A stretch of DNA of 64,000 nucleotides. Source: Polyodon spathula (taxonomy: Eukaryota > Chordata > Actinopteri > Acipenseriformes > Polyodontidae). Location: positions 19,539,912 through 19,603,911 of the forward strand of contig NC_054538.1 in the NCBI RefSeq assembly GCF_017654505.1. The letters run 5' to 3'. The translations under genes and the position numbers were made by a program. The notes under the pieces are model-generated. The model was not told where the DNA came from. It did not search any database and worked only from the letters and a program-made list of their open reading frames with translations. Of this stretch, positions 11,581 to 25,125 are shown in pieces (the stretch's first letter is position 1; the number at the start of each line of letters is the position of its first letter).

Positions 11581-14500
11581 TTTCTTACTGATCCAGCTGT
11601 GATTTGTCGGTCCCTGCCTTTGCACTTGCTTCAAAACTGAGCCCAGTTTTACCATTGCTGCCTGATTTATATTTTTGTCATTTAGTCGGATGTGCTTCAA
11701 ATGCCTAAGTGGGTGTCTTCGTGACATCCCCCTGTGCTGCTGTGACCCATTGGCAAGGGCTGCTTAGTTCCCTCATGGATTTGCACAATGCTCTTTCCTC
11801 AGCTATGAATGGTGAAGACACTTAGACTAACACATTTTTCTTGACCGTATATGTAAATGCAATAACAATATAGATTATATTTGTATGTATAAGTGCTGCC
11901 AAACTTTGTCCCAGTAGGACATAATAATCACCAAGAAACTCCGTGGAATTCTTGGATCCTGTCCTATCTTAACATATGCCGAAAAGAAACATTGAGAAGC
12001 GACCAAGGTTTCTGTATTGGAGTAATAAAAGGCAAGCAAGAAAAATATGATATCTGTTGTATTCTCATACAAGAATGTTTTCATATTTGAGGCAAATGAT
12101 TCCTCAACTGTAATTGCACAATTTATTTTTCAGAGTTAAAGTACTGATGGGACTTTAAAGTGCCATTTACCAAAATATATGTAAAAAAACCAAAATAAAA
12201 AACAGTGTCTTGTTCTCATGTATACTCAATGAAGGAGTTTTTTTTTTTTTTTTTTTTTTTAATTAATAAAGGAGTTCCTTTAATATAATTTAGTTTCGCA
12301 TTCTTCAGACAAAAATAATTCAGGACTGAAAGGGTTAAAAGCAATGCCATGCCTGTGGAGGAGCAATGCAAGTGTGGTTGTCAGTGTCACGCTGTGGGTA
12401 TGCTTATTCATGAAGCACAGCAGATGTATTTTCCCCATCTTAAGGCAACCTACTCACACCTACCCATGACACCACTATCTCTTAAAGCATCAGAAGGTGC
12501 TTAACACCAGTGCAGTAGGCATATATAACTAAGTTGTTGACAGCAATTGTCACCTGTAATACATGCAGTAGGCTGTTGTCTCACAATTGAAGGCTTGCCG
12601 TCGTTCTAGGGGTGAGGCTCAGCCCCCCACACTGAACATACTGGCTACCCAATAATACATAAACCAAGTCCACCTGCCACTAAATGTTGTGCAAGTCTTT
12701 CTCCCCTGCCTCCGGCAACTGCATCTCCTTTCTGGGGGTCAGTGGTCCTCCATCACCCGGCCTTGGATGACCTCTGACCAAGGTCGGAGGTCACACCTCA
12801 ATTGAGGGTGGCTCCTGTTGGACCAGAAGGTGAGATCCTGAGCCAGACAGTTTAATCATCCCACCCGATATTTCATATTATGCTGTGCCTCAATCAGTGA
12901 ATTGGAATATCAATATGTTTAATTCGATTGCTCTCAACTCTCAAATGTTGGATGGAAAGTACGTTTACTGTGCTGAAGCACATAAAAAAACAAAGGAAAA
13001 AAGAACTGCATGATTAACTTCTGCTGAACTATCTCTAAAGCTATCTGTGTTTCCTCATGGAAAAAAAAATGTGCTGAGCTGAGCGATTTGATTGGAAACT
13101 GCAAGGTTGTTCAAGCAGTTTCTATGGAAATAGACTGCAAGCAAGGTCAGAACCCAGGTATGATTCTTACCTGGAGATCATCTGTGCAGCATATAGCCTT
13201 CAGCATGTGCGGTATCATCGTTCACTGGAACAAAAAATAACTTTTTGGATATTTTCAGCAGTTACAAACTTAGATTTTTTTTAAATGTCTTATTTAAGTA
13301 ATAAACACACTTTTTTGTTGTTGTAGTTTTTAGTTTGTTTGCAACACTGTCCAGGAAAATGTATTGTATACGATTTAGAATAAGAAGTTAAAAACAGTGG
13401 ATGTCCACAGCTCAGTTTTTTGTATATCCACTTGGGGGCACTATGCACAACGTTCATATTCTATTTTTAGGAATGGTACCAGAGACACAATATAGTTTGT
13501 GAATTGGTGTCACGTTCGTGCCTTATAAGGCTAGGCACAGGAGGGTTACAGCTGCCAGTAAATTATATATTTGTGCTCTGGGCTTAAGTGAAATGAGTTC
13601 AAGCAACCTGATAGACATTTTAAGAAATATATCAATAATTATATTAGGATAACAGCCTCCTTCGGAGGGACTATCTTTATTGAGAATACACATTCTCAAT
13701 TTAAAAACAATCTTAGTTTAAAACACAATTATATCCTTTAAGAATATGATCCTGTTCTAAAAGTTTAGTACTATGTTGTTCAACCATACAAAACAATCTC
13801 ATCTAAAAAAAAAAAAAAAAGGGAATTCATGAACCTGAAACGTAATATGTAAACATAAATGCAAATAACTGTTTTTACAATTGAGAGGAAGGATTTAACA
13901 TACTGACCATTCTTTACTTCACTTGCAAAACGTTCATTCGCTTAACAATAGCAGTTGAGATCTCCTAGGTTACTAAACCCGCCCTAGATGCCCATATCTA
14001 CCAATCAGTGAGGAGAGCCGAGTGTGGTTATTGGCTGCTGTTAAGTGTCAAACAATAAATCCAGTCGAGTTTTCTTTTTGAAATTGTAACAAGATCATAA
14101 TCACATCAGGACCTGGACCGATACACATAACTTAATTGGATTTAACTGCAGGGTAAAAGTACACAAAATAGACAGGTTTCACAGTGAAGAATGAATTTCA
14201 TGATCCGTGTCACATTTTTCACCGCCATGAAATAGGTAGGGCCTTAGTAATGTACTGTATAATTGAAGAAAATCCATGTGGGCGAAACACTTCTCTGAGC
14301 ACTCCAGTATGAGACGCATTTTTGGTTGCGACGTGGTATGTAGATTGATGAGGACTATACATGAATGAAATATATTCTACATATCTTGGTTGTGATGTGG
14401 GCAGTAAGTCAATTAATAATAAATCCACATAGATATATAAAAGAGATATTATACATATTCAAGTATGAAGATGCAAAATTAAATGATCAACTGGAGTTGT

Positions 14501-14724
14501 CGCTGTCGGTTCCTTTGCAGGCAAGGGTCGACTACCTCTGATGTACTGTTTGGAAAAATGACGATGCAGTTGTATTCACTGAAGATCATGCAAATCTAAG
14601 TGGCTATGCAAAGTCATGTAAAGTTCTGATTAAAATATGACAGCAAAAAGTGAAATGCATCTGCAGCCGTGGCACACTGGAAGGGGCTGCTGCTTTCATT
14701 AACAGAACCAAGTGATTCATAAAT
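11580..14724. other. Intergenic, no gene seen
   Basis: Start of the region between LTBP1 and RASGRP3. It holds a 23-nt T run (12238-12260), an A run near 13805-13820 and short AT-rich frames without recognisable domains. A GC-richer patch at 12600-12850 has no frame or repeat I can name. Confidence 0.6.
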
Positions 14725-15240
14725 TGTAACCAACAGTAAATACTATTTAAAAAATGGCAAGTCTACATCAGAATGGTTGAAGAACAAGAAATTTAAAGTT
14801 TTGGAATGGCCTAGTCAAAGTTCAGACCTAAACCCCATTGAGATGTTGTGGCAGGACCTGAAACGAGCAGTTTATGCTCAAAAACCCACAAATGTCACTG
14901 AGTTGAAGCAGTTCTGCAGGAAGGAGTGGGACAAAATTCCTCCACGGCGCTGTAAGAGACTGATCAATAACTACAGGAAGCGTTTGGTTGCAGTTATTGC
15001 TGATAAAGGTGGCGTAACCTGTTATTGGGGTCTAAGGGGGCAATTACTTTTTCACACGGGGGCATTGGGTGTTGCATAACTTTCTTTAATAAATAAATTA
15101 AATAAGTATCAAAATTTTGTGTTATTTGTTCACTCAGGGTCCCTTTTATCTAATGTTAGATTTTGGCTGAAGATAACATTCAGTATTAAAAATATGCAAA
15201 AATGCAGAAAATCAAACGGGGCAAATACTTTTTCACTTTT
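14725..15240 (+). mobile_element. Tc1-like transposon 3' fragment with transposase C-terminus
   Basis: The frame at 14777-15079 encodes FKVLEWPSQSSDLNPIEMLW, then QDLKRAVYAQKPTNVTELKQ and IPPRRCKRLINNYRKRL. This is the C-terminal part of a Tc1 transposase. The SxDLNPIExLW motif contains the last acidic residue of the DDE triad. After the stop come typical 3' non-coding sequence and an end with GGGGCAAATACTTTTTCAC. The N-terminal DNA-binding and first catalytic parts are missing, so the copy is dead. Confidence 0.9.
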
Positions 15241-15325
15241 TATATATTTGAGAATCACACTAGGAAAATTACTAAAGTATAATTTTATAATTTGAGAAAT
15301 ATAGCTAAGCTTAGACCTATTATCA

Positions 15326-15900
15326 ATCAATCAATCAATCATTATTTTATATAGCGCCTTTTATAGTGGACCACCATCACAAAGCGCTTTACAAGATGCA
15401 GTAACAAAAAGAAAATCCATAATACTTCAAATACAGAGAAATGTATAATACATGATATACAGTAAAACAAACAAAAAAAAAGAATAATACATTATATAGT
15501 GAAACCTGCATAATACATGATATAGTAGCATAATATATGAAATAGTAGCAACAACACAGCAGCTAATAGTAGATATCAGGCTTAAAGGGCATGGAAAGCA
15601 ACAGAGAACAGGTGGGTTTTGAGAGTTGATTTAAAGCGAGTGACAGTGAGAGCATCACACACCAAAGCTGGGAGAGAGTTCCAAAGAGTCACAGCCATGA
15701 AGCTAAACAAGCGTTCTCCAAGCGTGGTGCACTTTTGATTGGGGATAACAAGCAGGCCAGAGTCGGAAGATTTCAGCCTGTGGGCAGGGACATAGTGGGT
15801 CAGCAGGTTGAGGAGGTACTCGGGACCTGTGTGATGAAGGGCATTGTAGGTGAGCAGGAGAGTTTTGAAAGTAATCCTGAACTTTACAGGTAGCCAGTGC
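15326..15900 (-). mobile_element. L2-type LINE 3' fragment
   Basis: Read on the minus strand from 15900, it encodes the same C-terminus as 7835-8405 (LHWLPV..., then TGPEYLLNLLTHYVP, SSDSGLLVIP and a LWNSLPAL-type segment), with two blocks the other copy lacks. It then has 3' non-coding sequence and the L2-type tail (TATAGCGCCTTTTATAGTGG) ending in TCAA repeats near 15326. It abuts an opposite-strand L2-like fragment at 15901. Confidence 0.85.
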
Positions 15901-16295
15901 AGCCGGACAAGACGGTTTTCTCGCTTACATCTTGTTCAGAATACAGCCGCTAGAATTCTGACTAAAACCAGGAAAAGTGAACATATTAACCCTGTTTTGG
16001 CCTATTTGCACTGGCTCCCTTTAGAGTATATAATTGATTTTAAGATTTTGTTGTTAACTTATAAGGTCCTGAATGGATTAGCGCCCAGTTATTTGCAGGA
16101 GTTTCTGACGCTGTATCTCCCGAATCACACTCTGAGATCACAGGATGCGGGGCTATTGGTTATTCCTAGGGTCAACAAAATCACCATGGGAGAAGGGCTT
16201 TTTCATGCAAAGCAACGAAATTATGGAATGCTCTGTCTGCATCTAACAGGGATGCTGGGACCATCACAGTTTAAGTCAAGACTGAAAAAAATACT

Positions 16296-16300
<5 letters not shown>
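15901..16300 (+). mobile_element. Second L2-type LINE fragment, opposite strand
   Basis: The plus frame encodes LVQNTAARILTKTRKSEHIN, then VLAYLHWLPLEYIIDFKILL, LNGLAPSYLQEFL and LRSQDAGLLVIPR. This is a classic L2/CR1-group C-terminus. It differs clearly in sequence from the minus-strand copy beside it, so the two are different elements or subfamilies and not one inverted duplicate. It ends in an (ATT)n tail at 16302-16353, a normal simple-repeat 3' end for such LINEs. Confidence 0.85.
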
Positions 16301-17729
<1,429 letters not shown>

Positions 17730-18014
17730 TTATGTTTATTATTATTATTGTTATTATTATTATTATTATTATTAATATTACAATTTTTATTTTTCTATAG
17801 CGTCTTTCATAGTGGACCACTATCTCAAAGCGCTTTACAGAGGTAGGCTGTGAACTGTGCATTATATGCAGAGTCACTCACAATAGGACAAGGAGGTTAA
17901 GTGACTTGCTCAGGGTCACACAGTGACCTCTGCCACAGTGCAGGAGCAGAGGTGGGATTTCAACCAGTGACCTTCTAGTTACAAGCCCTGGACTTTAACC
18001 ACTGGACCACACTG
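17730..18014 (-). mobile_element. CORE-SINE (MIR-like) with tRNA-type head and L2-type tail
   Basis: On the minus strand the element starts near 18014 with a perfect A box TGGTCCAGTGG (17999-18009). A diverged B box GGTTGAAATCC follows (17955-17965, two mismatches to GGTTCGANTCC). Next is a MIR-like core, GTGTGACCCTGAGCAAGTCA then CTTAACCT (17893-17920). The 3' end reads TGTAAAGCGCTTTGAG ... ATAGAAAAAT with a TAATAAT tail, the same tail as the L2-type LINEs in this window. This is the standard design of a SINE mobilised by an L2-type reverse transcriptase. Confidence 0.85.
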
Positions 18015-18599
18015 TTCCAAATCAATCAGCCTGAAATTATGTGTTTTCTTTTCTGCTTGTTGAAAATCTCCATTCTCTGAATGTCTGTCCTCACTGTCCT
18101 ATCGATCTATTTCAATTTGGTACAGCAAATATAGTAAAATAAATAAATAATCACGAATATGGTTTGCATATGACAGGCACGTCACACCTCTTCTCTAAAA
18201 CCAGGAGAAGGAAGCTTTGACTTTATGAACACACACTGTGAACAAGTTACTGAACAAACAGCATGAAACAGCGGGATTAACACATGCTTCCTTCAACAAG
18301 ACAAACACATTTCTAGCGAACTTACATAATTTCATACAAAAATCTATGCAAATCTTATCCTAAAAAAACTGGATTCTAGTGAACAAACAGCTGCACGTAA
18401 TGACGTCAGTTTAAAAAAATGGATATCGCTTATATTTTCTTGATCGGAACAAAAAACAAACTTTGATGCATTTCTATCCATTGTTTCCATTCGCTTGCTA
18501 GACAAAAAAATCTGTTACTGTGCATGTTTACAATGTATTCAAATTGGTCTGAGTGATCCAGTCCCAAAATATCGTAATTTTACTTTTTCACGGCACTGT

Positions 18600-19860
18600 A
18601 GTTGGTCAAGGATATGATGGTGGCAGTAACAATATGGGGAAGGTACAGGGTGTCCAAGCAAGAATACGTTGTCACAATGCCAACGCCATCTATACACACC
18701 GCTGTGCCCACTGTCTGAACAGAGTAATTGTGAACGCTGTGTCTGGCAAGGAAGATGAGCAGCAGAGGGAAGTTTTCATGAAAAAGCAAAAAGAGCTTGA
18801 TAGTATCAGGGCACCAAGCGCGCTTAAGGGCCTCTCAAATACCAGGTGGAGCTGTAGGGCAAGTCTTCAAATGTTCATCAAGACCATGTCATGCTTGAAG
18901 CTGCTGTTAGCAGTCCAGAAGAAACAGTGGAATCTACAAATGATGGAATGCGCAGAGGCACAGTGGCTGGGCTCACAGAGTGCAAAACCAGACTCAAATT
19001 CATCGAGTGCCTGGTGCATACTCGAGCGATGGGCAGTATGATCAGCTGAACAAGGTGCTGCAGTCCCCAACCTTGACCTCCTTAATGTTAACAACATGAT
19101 CAGCAGTCTAAAAAACAGCATCCAGGACTTGAGAAATGATGTAATGTGGGTAAAGCTTCAAAAAACTGAATCCCTTGCCAGCACCATGGGCAAAGAGAAG
19201 ATGTAGTGTCCACCACAAATGATGAGAATCCAGAAACTCAGTTGCACATTACTGCAGAAGAGGGCATGAAGATACAGTTTTACTTCAGCACTTTGGGCCT
19301 GATCCTTATGGAGCTTAACATCCATTTTCCTTCTGAGTTGAATGCTTTTGCCTATTTACTTCCACTTCACATGGGAAAACTGGAAGCACACAATCAAATA
19401 GTCTTTGGCTGGCAGAAATCCACAGCTAGATTACTTTGAATGCTGTGGCACAGTGGAGGCTGCTGAGAAAGTTGCAAGGTCTATGCTCTAATCCCAAAGG
19501 AACACAAGGACTGGAAGTGCCTGTGCAAAATAGCCCTGACATTGCCTGTAACAACTGCCTTTGCAGAGCGAGTCTTTTCCAAGCTCTCTTTGGTAAGACC
19601 AAGCTGAGTAACCGCATGCGGCAAGACAGACTGGAGGCTCTTCAATGGAGCAAGACGTGCTCACTGCTTCTATCTTCAATGGAGCAAGACGTGCTCACTG
19701 CTTCTATCTTCAATGGAGCAAGACGTGCTCACTGCTCCTATCTTCAATGGAGCAAGACGTGCTGGTATCCTTCAGTGACAAGACACTGATGGAAAGTTTT
19801 GTTGGGACAGGAGCAGATGAAACTGAGGGGAAGAAGAAACAGCGCCTTTTCTTTTATAAA
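18600..19860 (+). pseudogene. Broken hAT-type transposase
   Basis: The frame at 18604-19041 reads GQGYDGGSNNMGKVQGVQAR, then HRCAHCLNRVIVNAV and LKGLSNTRWSCR. This resembles the catalytic RNase H-like region of hAT transposases found in ZMYM/'52 kDa repressor'-like fish genes. After frame breaks come DLLNVNNMISSLKNSIQDLR (near 19075), FYFSTLGLILMELN (near 19280) and, near 19520-19620, a hAT dimerisation segment (LTLPVTTAFAERVFSKLSL, then RMRQDRLEAL). A 34-bp tandem expansion interrupts the end. Multiple frameshifts make it non-functional. Confidence 0.85.
19643..19763 (+). repeat. 34-bp tandem repeat inside the hAT dimerisation region
   Basis: Three copies of a 34-nt unit beginning CAATGGAGCAAGACGTGCTC start at 19643, 19677 and 19711. 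A partial copy follows at 19745-19763. Copies 1 and 2 are identical and copy 3 has one change. The unit encodes the 'SSMEQDVL' stretch that should follow RLEAL. Because 34 is not a multiple of three, each copy shifts the frame. Confidence 0.95.
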
Positions 19861-19981
19861 TTATGTAAGTTCAGAGATTTGTTACATTTCTATAAGAATT
19901 ATGGGTCGGTATGCAGTTAAAATTGAATCAAAGTGAATAGGAAATTAAATTTAGCACTGTCAAAAAATAGAAAGTTTCTAT

Positions 19982-20341
19982 TTGTATTTTTGCCCCAGTG
20001 GCAAAAATTTCCTGGCCAGTGACCATGCCGAGAAATGGTGTAAAAAGATGACAAAAATATTAAACATGTCTGCACGCAGAAAAGGAGACGTTTGTAAGAG
20101 AAGTGAAAGAAAACAGAGGGTCAGGTGCAGGTCGGCATTTGTAAACTTGGACCAAAAAGACGCACAGAATTATCTCTGTTTTGCCTACACTACAATTTGG
20201 CAAAAGCTGTTACAATTTACAAATGTCTTTAAAGAAATTGCCACAAAAATTTACCCCAATTTTTTAAACCCTGAAATCAACGACATGAGACGGGCCTTAA
20301 CAGAGGATAATGCGCTCTTTGGGTTCTGTTGCTTAATTTAA
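19982..20341 (+). other. Unassigned open frame after the hAT remnant
   Basis: A 119-residue frame with SGKNFLASDHAEKWCKKMTK at the start and EINDMRRALTEDNALFGFC at the end. I do not recognise a domain. It lies between the hAT dimerisation region and a stretch with GGGGGGGCCTGTATATC (near 20615) that could be the element's 3' end, so it may be transposon sequence. There is no splice or promoter evidence for a host gene. Confidence 0.25.
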
Positions 20342-23300
20342 TTAAAATTAGTTTCCTTGAAGGGACTGGTGATTAAACTTGTTAGCTTGTGGTTTAAAAT
20401 AGTTTAGTGTTGGGTTTAAAGATGGATGCAAAGTGCAATGCAAGTAGGTGATATAAATATCTTATTACATGTAGCCCTATACTATGTCATGGATGCTAAC
20501 ATTCTGAGAATTAAATATTGTTAAATACTGAACACTTGACTTGGTATGTTGTTTCATATTCGTAAACAAATGTTTCATTCTGGTTTGGGAGGGCCCACAA
20601 TAAGGTCCAGCACTGGGGGGGCCTGTATATCTCTTTCTCTGCACTGACTGCAGTAGTACTAGTAAGTTATAATATTATATTCATGTTGAGTTCAGAATGC
20701 TTGTTTTTTAATCTTTTCTGCCTTATTAGGCGAAATCACAGTATTCATCCCCACACCTGTTAAAGGCACAGCCGCACCCGGTGAGCTGAAATCGGACACC
20801 TGCAAGAGTGGCCTTTGTCCTCCATGGGCCGGTAGCTTGCGAATATCCTATGTAAAGCTGTTGGGTGTAAAGAATTAGGAAGAAAAATCGGGGTAAAATA
20901 ATTGGACAGACTAAGTTATTGATATACATTTAAAGCGACGCATCCCCCTTCAGTGAGCTAATATAATGTTTGAGGGTACAACTTATTCATTTGTACCTGC
21001 TGCTTTGGCAACACAATTCTTCCTTCTCTATTTTCTTAGATTATTTCCGGATTGTCGGCTTCAATGCGTGCACTTCATCACTCAAATTACTATCAAGTGC
21101 CTGCCTACATTCAGCTCCAGAGAATTTCAGGTTTCTGCATTATTTTACAGAATCACTTTGTTCTGCTGTGTGCTGTTATCTGAGCCCATCGGTACCATTA
21201 AACATTCATTATCACATTTTTAAAACACATTAACTGTTAATAACTACTGACTGTCAGGGTGAAGAATGAGCATTGGTAACATGTTAATAACTCTGGTTCT
21301 TTTTGTGTTAATAGTTATATATTCATAAGCTAATGAAAAAGTTATTACAAAAAAAAAAAAAACTTATTGCATTTTCTAAACATTACTACAGCAGATTCAC
21401 TTCAATGATATGAGTGATTTGCAGTTGATATTCCCCAAGTACTGGAGGGGTCTGATGTTTGCTGATCTGTTTTAACTGCCCTTAAGTTTTTTTTAACTGT
21501 TGTTCAGAAATAAGTTACTATATTAACTAACCATCAACAGAAATGCTTATGTATTCATAAGCTAATTAATACACTGAAAAAGTGGCCCTTAAAATAAAGT
21601 AATGTATTAGCATCATAATTACATTTTCGGGTGGTTGATCATAGGGAAGACTAAACCCTGCTACTCTCTCTGCTCACAAGGTGTTTTCTTGCTCCCCTGC
21701 ACCCTCCTCTCTCTCCCTCTCTGTTACACAAATTGTTATTTGCTGAACTGTTAGCACAGGCTTCTTGTTTCCACTGAAATTGAGGCTATTTATAGTTGAA
21801 GTTCACTGGTACCGCCAGGATAATGCTTGTTCCATATGCAAGACAATCAGAGTGGGCAACAGCTGCCACTGAACCGCGAGGTATTTCATAAGAGTTTCTC
21901 TATACCACACTGGTCAGGTTTTAAAGAGATGTGTGCATACTGTGTCATGTTGTTTTTCCCCCTGCAGTGTTGCTTCTGCGTTATGCTGGGGGCCAGGTTA
22001 TTGAAAGTGCAGTAGTTTTGTTTTTAAAGTTGCCTTTGAATGGAACTGCAAAGCTCAGAGGATGTGCAGTCCTGGATGACAGCAGCTGAAGTGTAGTGAG
22101 AAGGATCCTTGCTAGAGTACTTGTATGAGGTGAGGCCTAAAGGTGGTGTGATTTACTGGCACAAGAGAACAATGTGAAGCATAGTGACCGGATGTTGTCA
22201 TAACAGATATTGTAGTAGTAATAACATTGAGTAAGGATTTATCGTGTTCTATATGTTGTGAAATATAATTATTTATTTGGGAATGATGTGTTAGTTCATA
22301 CTTTTAGGTGAACTTCCTTGAAATTACTCTTTTCTTTCAAGTAAAATTACTTACCTTTTATTCCAGTATAAAAATGTATTGTTTTAATATATTAAAATAT
22401 CATATATTTTCACAGCTCTTTTGTAACTGATGTATTGTATATCTACCAGGACCATCTAACCAGTGGACTTTAAGAAATTATTTAATTGCATTTGAATTTG
22501 TGATTGTGACACTTTACTGTACAGTATGTTTTGGGAATATGATATAATTTCCCATAAACATGAACTCTTACTCAAAATTTGCTCCAACATCACAGTTGAG
22601 GACATTCTTGTGGGTTTGCCTCCAACGGTTTTCTGAAGAATGAAGACACAGATGCTAAAGGCAGAGATTTGTATAAAAGAGCTGATTCATACATCAAGCA
22701 GTTGGAGCTCCTCCTGTATTATCAACATTGATGGGAGCTCCTTAGGGCTGTACTGCCTAATGGAAGAGCCAGTGAGAGACTTTCATTTAGCATTTTATCC
22801 AACAAATTCAAAGAACAGGGGAAATGTTGTCTTGTATGGTAAAGTTGAGGCATGACAATAAAATAATTGCAGTGCAATTTTTGACTAAACCCTTAAGGAA
22901 ATAAAGAATGAAATTGTATGGGTATACAGGAACCTGGAGTAATGCTACTATAAATCAAATTAATGTCTACTGCAGTCTTTTAGAGAGTATAACATACTTT
23001 GTGCATGGATGATCTATTTATACAATGACATTTCGTTGCAAAGAACAATTTTTCGTTGTTGTTTCATTTCATCTTTAACTTCAAAAACAATCAAGATATA
23101 AGGTAACATCAAGTAGTAGCTAGCTAGTGCCTTCATCAGTGAACACTAATGGACAGACTGAAACGGTTGTCTACTTGACTTAGTTTTAACCAAGGGTTTA
23201 TGAATGTGACTGTGGCAATGGAGGAATATGAAGGAAAGTTATGGACAATAGAACTCTCATCAGCGTTAACCATAGTAAAAGCATAGCAAAGTGTAATAAA

Positions 23301-24388
23301 GCATTCTGAAAGAATGGTAAAGAATAGGTAAGCATTGTAAAAAGAAATAGCAAGTATGGTAAAGTATAATAGTTCCAAACACCAAACTGAAAATAAATGA
23401 CAGCTTCTGTGCTCCAGAGGGTTGCCCCTTCAGCTCTCTTCCAGGGAGATCAGACCAGTATCCAGTACGAGTCACTTGGCTGTTGCAGCACCCTGGAGAG
23501 AGAACGCTTGGGCAGCTTCAGAACAAGGCGCTGGATGACCTACTGGACAACACATGTGCAAGCGTAGAAAAGAGGATTGCCTGTTTTTTCTAGATTTGTT
23601 TTTAGTATAGTGATATAATTTGCCAGGATACAACTATAGAGTTTTGGCTTATTTTAAACCATGTCTAGCCCTCCTTGATACAAACTTTGTAAACAGACAA
23701 TCAAAATTCTAATTGGCAGCTCTTTTATTTATAAAATGTAAGGTGGGTTGCTATATTTGGATGTTATGTATTTATTTGAAGTGAATATGCATATAGTTTA
23801 CAGTTTATATCTGAAGATATGTACTGTATATACTGTAATATAGAAATACTCTGAGACATTTAATAAATTAAATGACAAATGCTTCGACTAGAAGAAACTT
23901 TCCATGCCTTCAGACGTTGTACATTGAGGCCCAGGTGTTGTACATTTTTGCGCAACCCCCTCACAAAATTTGTGTCTCCCAAAAATGAGCGCTTTTGCAC
24001 AAAAATGTATATTTTCCAACACGGCACAAAGCAGTTGCACGAAGTTGGAAAATAGAATTTTTATGCTCAATTCGCAAATGTGTTTGTGCCTCCCAAAACC
24101 ACCTGCGCATTCAATACCAATATAGCAGAAATGCACAAGAGCGAACGTGAATGCGTAGAATTTGAATACTACATGACAATGTAATGTAATGGAAACATTC
24201 TGCACATTGCAAGCCTGTCACACTTATCGCAAAACTTAGATATTTTCATTCAAATTTGGCCTTTGAAGCAATTCAAATTTTTTTGTGCTTAAGCATATGG
24301 AATTTGCACACATGCACACATTTGAATCTAATGTTTATCATTATCACAGGCATTAGCATGGCTAATAAGCTAAATATTTAAAGGGCCA
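20342..24388. other. Intergenic, mostly featureless AT-rich DNA
   Basis: Apart from a diverged TIR-MITE copy at 23225-23378, I see no gene. The segment 23885-24310 has a run of CAAATT/GCACAAA-like words that suggests an old repeat, but I cannot name it or set its ends. Confidence 0.5.
23225..23378. mobile_element. Copy of the 'AAGTTTACCA' MITE family (diverged)
   Basis: It contains CATAGTAAAAGCATAGCAAA, GTGTAATAAAGC, TAGGTAAGCATTGTAAA and ATGGTAAAGTATAATAG. These are reverse complements of words in the copies at 35758-35976 and 50806-50990. The terminal repeats are poorly kept. Confidence 0.5.
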
Positions 24389-25105
24389 TGTGACAGAAAT
24401 ACAATCTCCCTTGTAAATCTCCCTCCTTAGACAGGCTGGTCTGACAGTTTTTTCCCAGGGTCCAAGGGAAGTCAGCCAGTCTGGAAGGGGTCGAGACTCC
24501 ATTGCAATAATGCATTGACACGGAAGGGAAACGACGTGGCAGCCGTAGATTGGGGTGGTGGTTGCACTCGTTTACCAAGAAGTCATGTGTGACAGCATAA
24601 AAGAGGCTGGAGAATCGTAATCTGTTCCTTCACTTTGGTTTTGTATTAGAACCTAGAAGGACTGTGAGAGACAACAGAGAACAACAGAGTTTTGTTTGTT
24701 TTTGTGTCTGTTAGTAATTTGTCTTGTTTGTAAATTACCAGACGGCTAACACATTTCCAGAGCTGTCGCCTTAGGCCAGCATAAAGCCGGAACAACACTC
24801 CACCACTGCCACGAAACAAACTTGTATCACCCACCACGAGCACTACTGCACGCATCCAGGACAGGTGACCATGTTGGTATCATTGTTGGGTGGATATTTT
24901 TGTTTATTATTTGGGACTGCAATCCTATTGTCATTTACCCTGTGCAGTACACATTGTTGTGTATTGCCAGGGGATTGTTGTTTGGTCTCCATACCTGGAA
25001 ACAATTAATAAAATCCTTTCCAAACCGGATTACAATCATCTCTGTCTGTTTCATTCATGCACTGCATCACTCCTGCACCTGCATCCACTCAGCCACTTTG
25101 TCACA
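24389..25105 (+). mobile_element. 5' LTR of a Ty3/Gypsy (Gmr1-like) element
   Basis: The 717-bp stretch starts TGTGAC and ends GTCACA (perfect short inverted termini). It contains a late AATTAATAAAATCC poly(A)-signal-like motif (near 25005-25018). It is followed at 25108 by TAGTGTCAGACACAGG, a mutated tRNA-type primer-binding site. Its ends match those of the solo LTR at 56332-57044 read in reverse. A gag-like frame begins 20 bp downstream. I found no 3' LTR. Confidence 0.75.
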
Positions 25106-25107
25106 CA

Positions 25108-25123
25108 TAGTGTCAGACACAGG
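25108..25123 (+). other. Primer-binding site of the LTR element (mutated)
   Basis: TAGTGTCAGACACAGG lies two bases after the LTR end. It resembles TGGTGTCAGAAGTGGG, the complement of a tRNA 3' end used by many fish Gypsy elements. Four of the 16 bases differ. Confidence 0.5.
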
Positions 25124-25125
25124 AC

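Noticed and set aside
13508..14214. A possible solo LTR (TGTCAC ... GTCACA).
   Set aside because: No target duplication, no clear inverted ends beyond a few bases, and no similarity to the other LTRs here.
17955..18009. A tRNA gene suggested by A and B boxes.
   Set aside because: It is the head of a SINE. The cloverleaf cannot be drawn and a MIR-like core and LINE tail follow.
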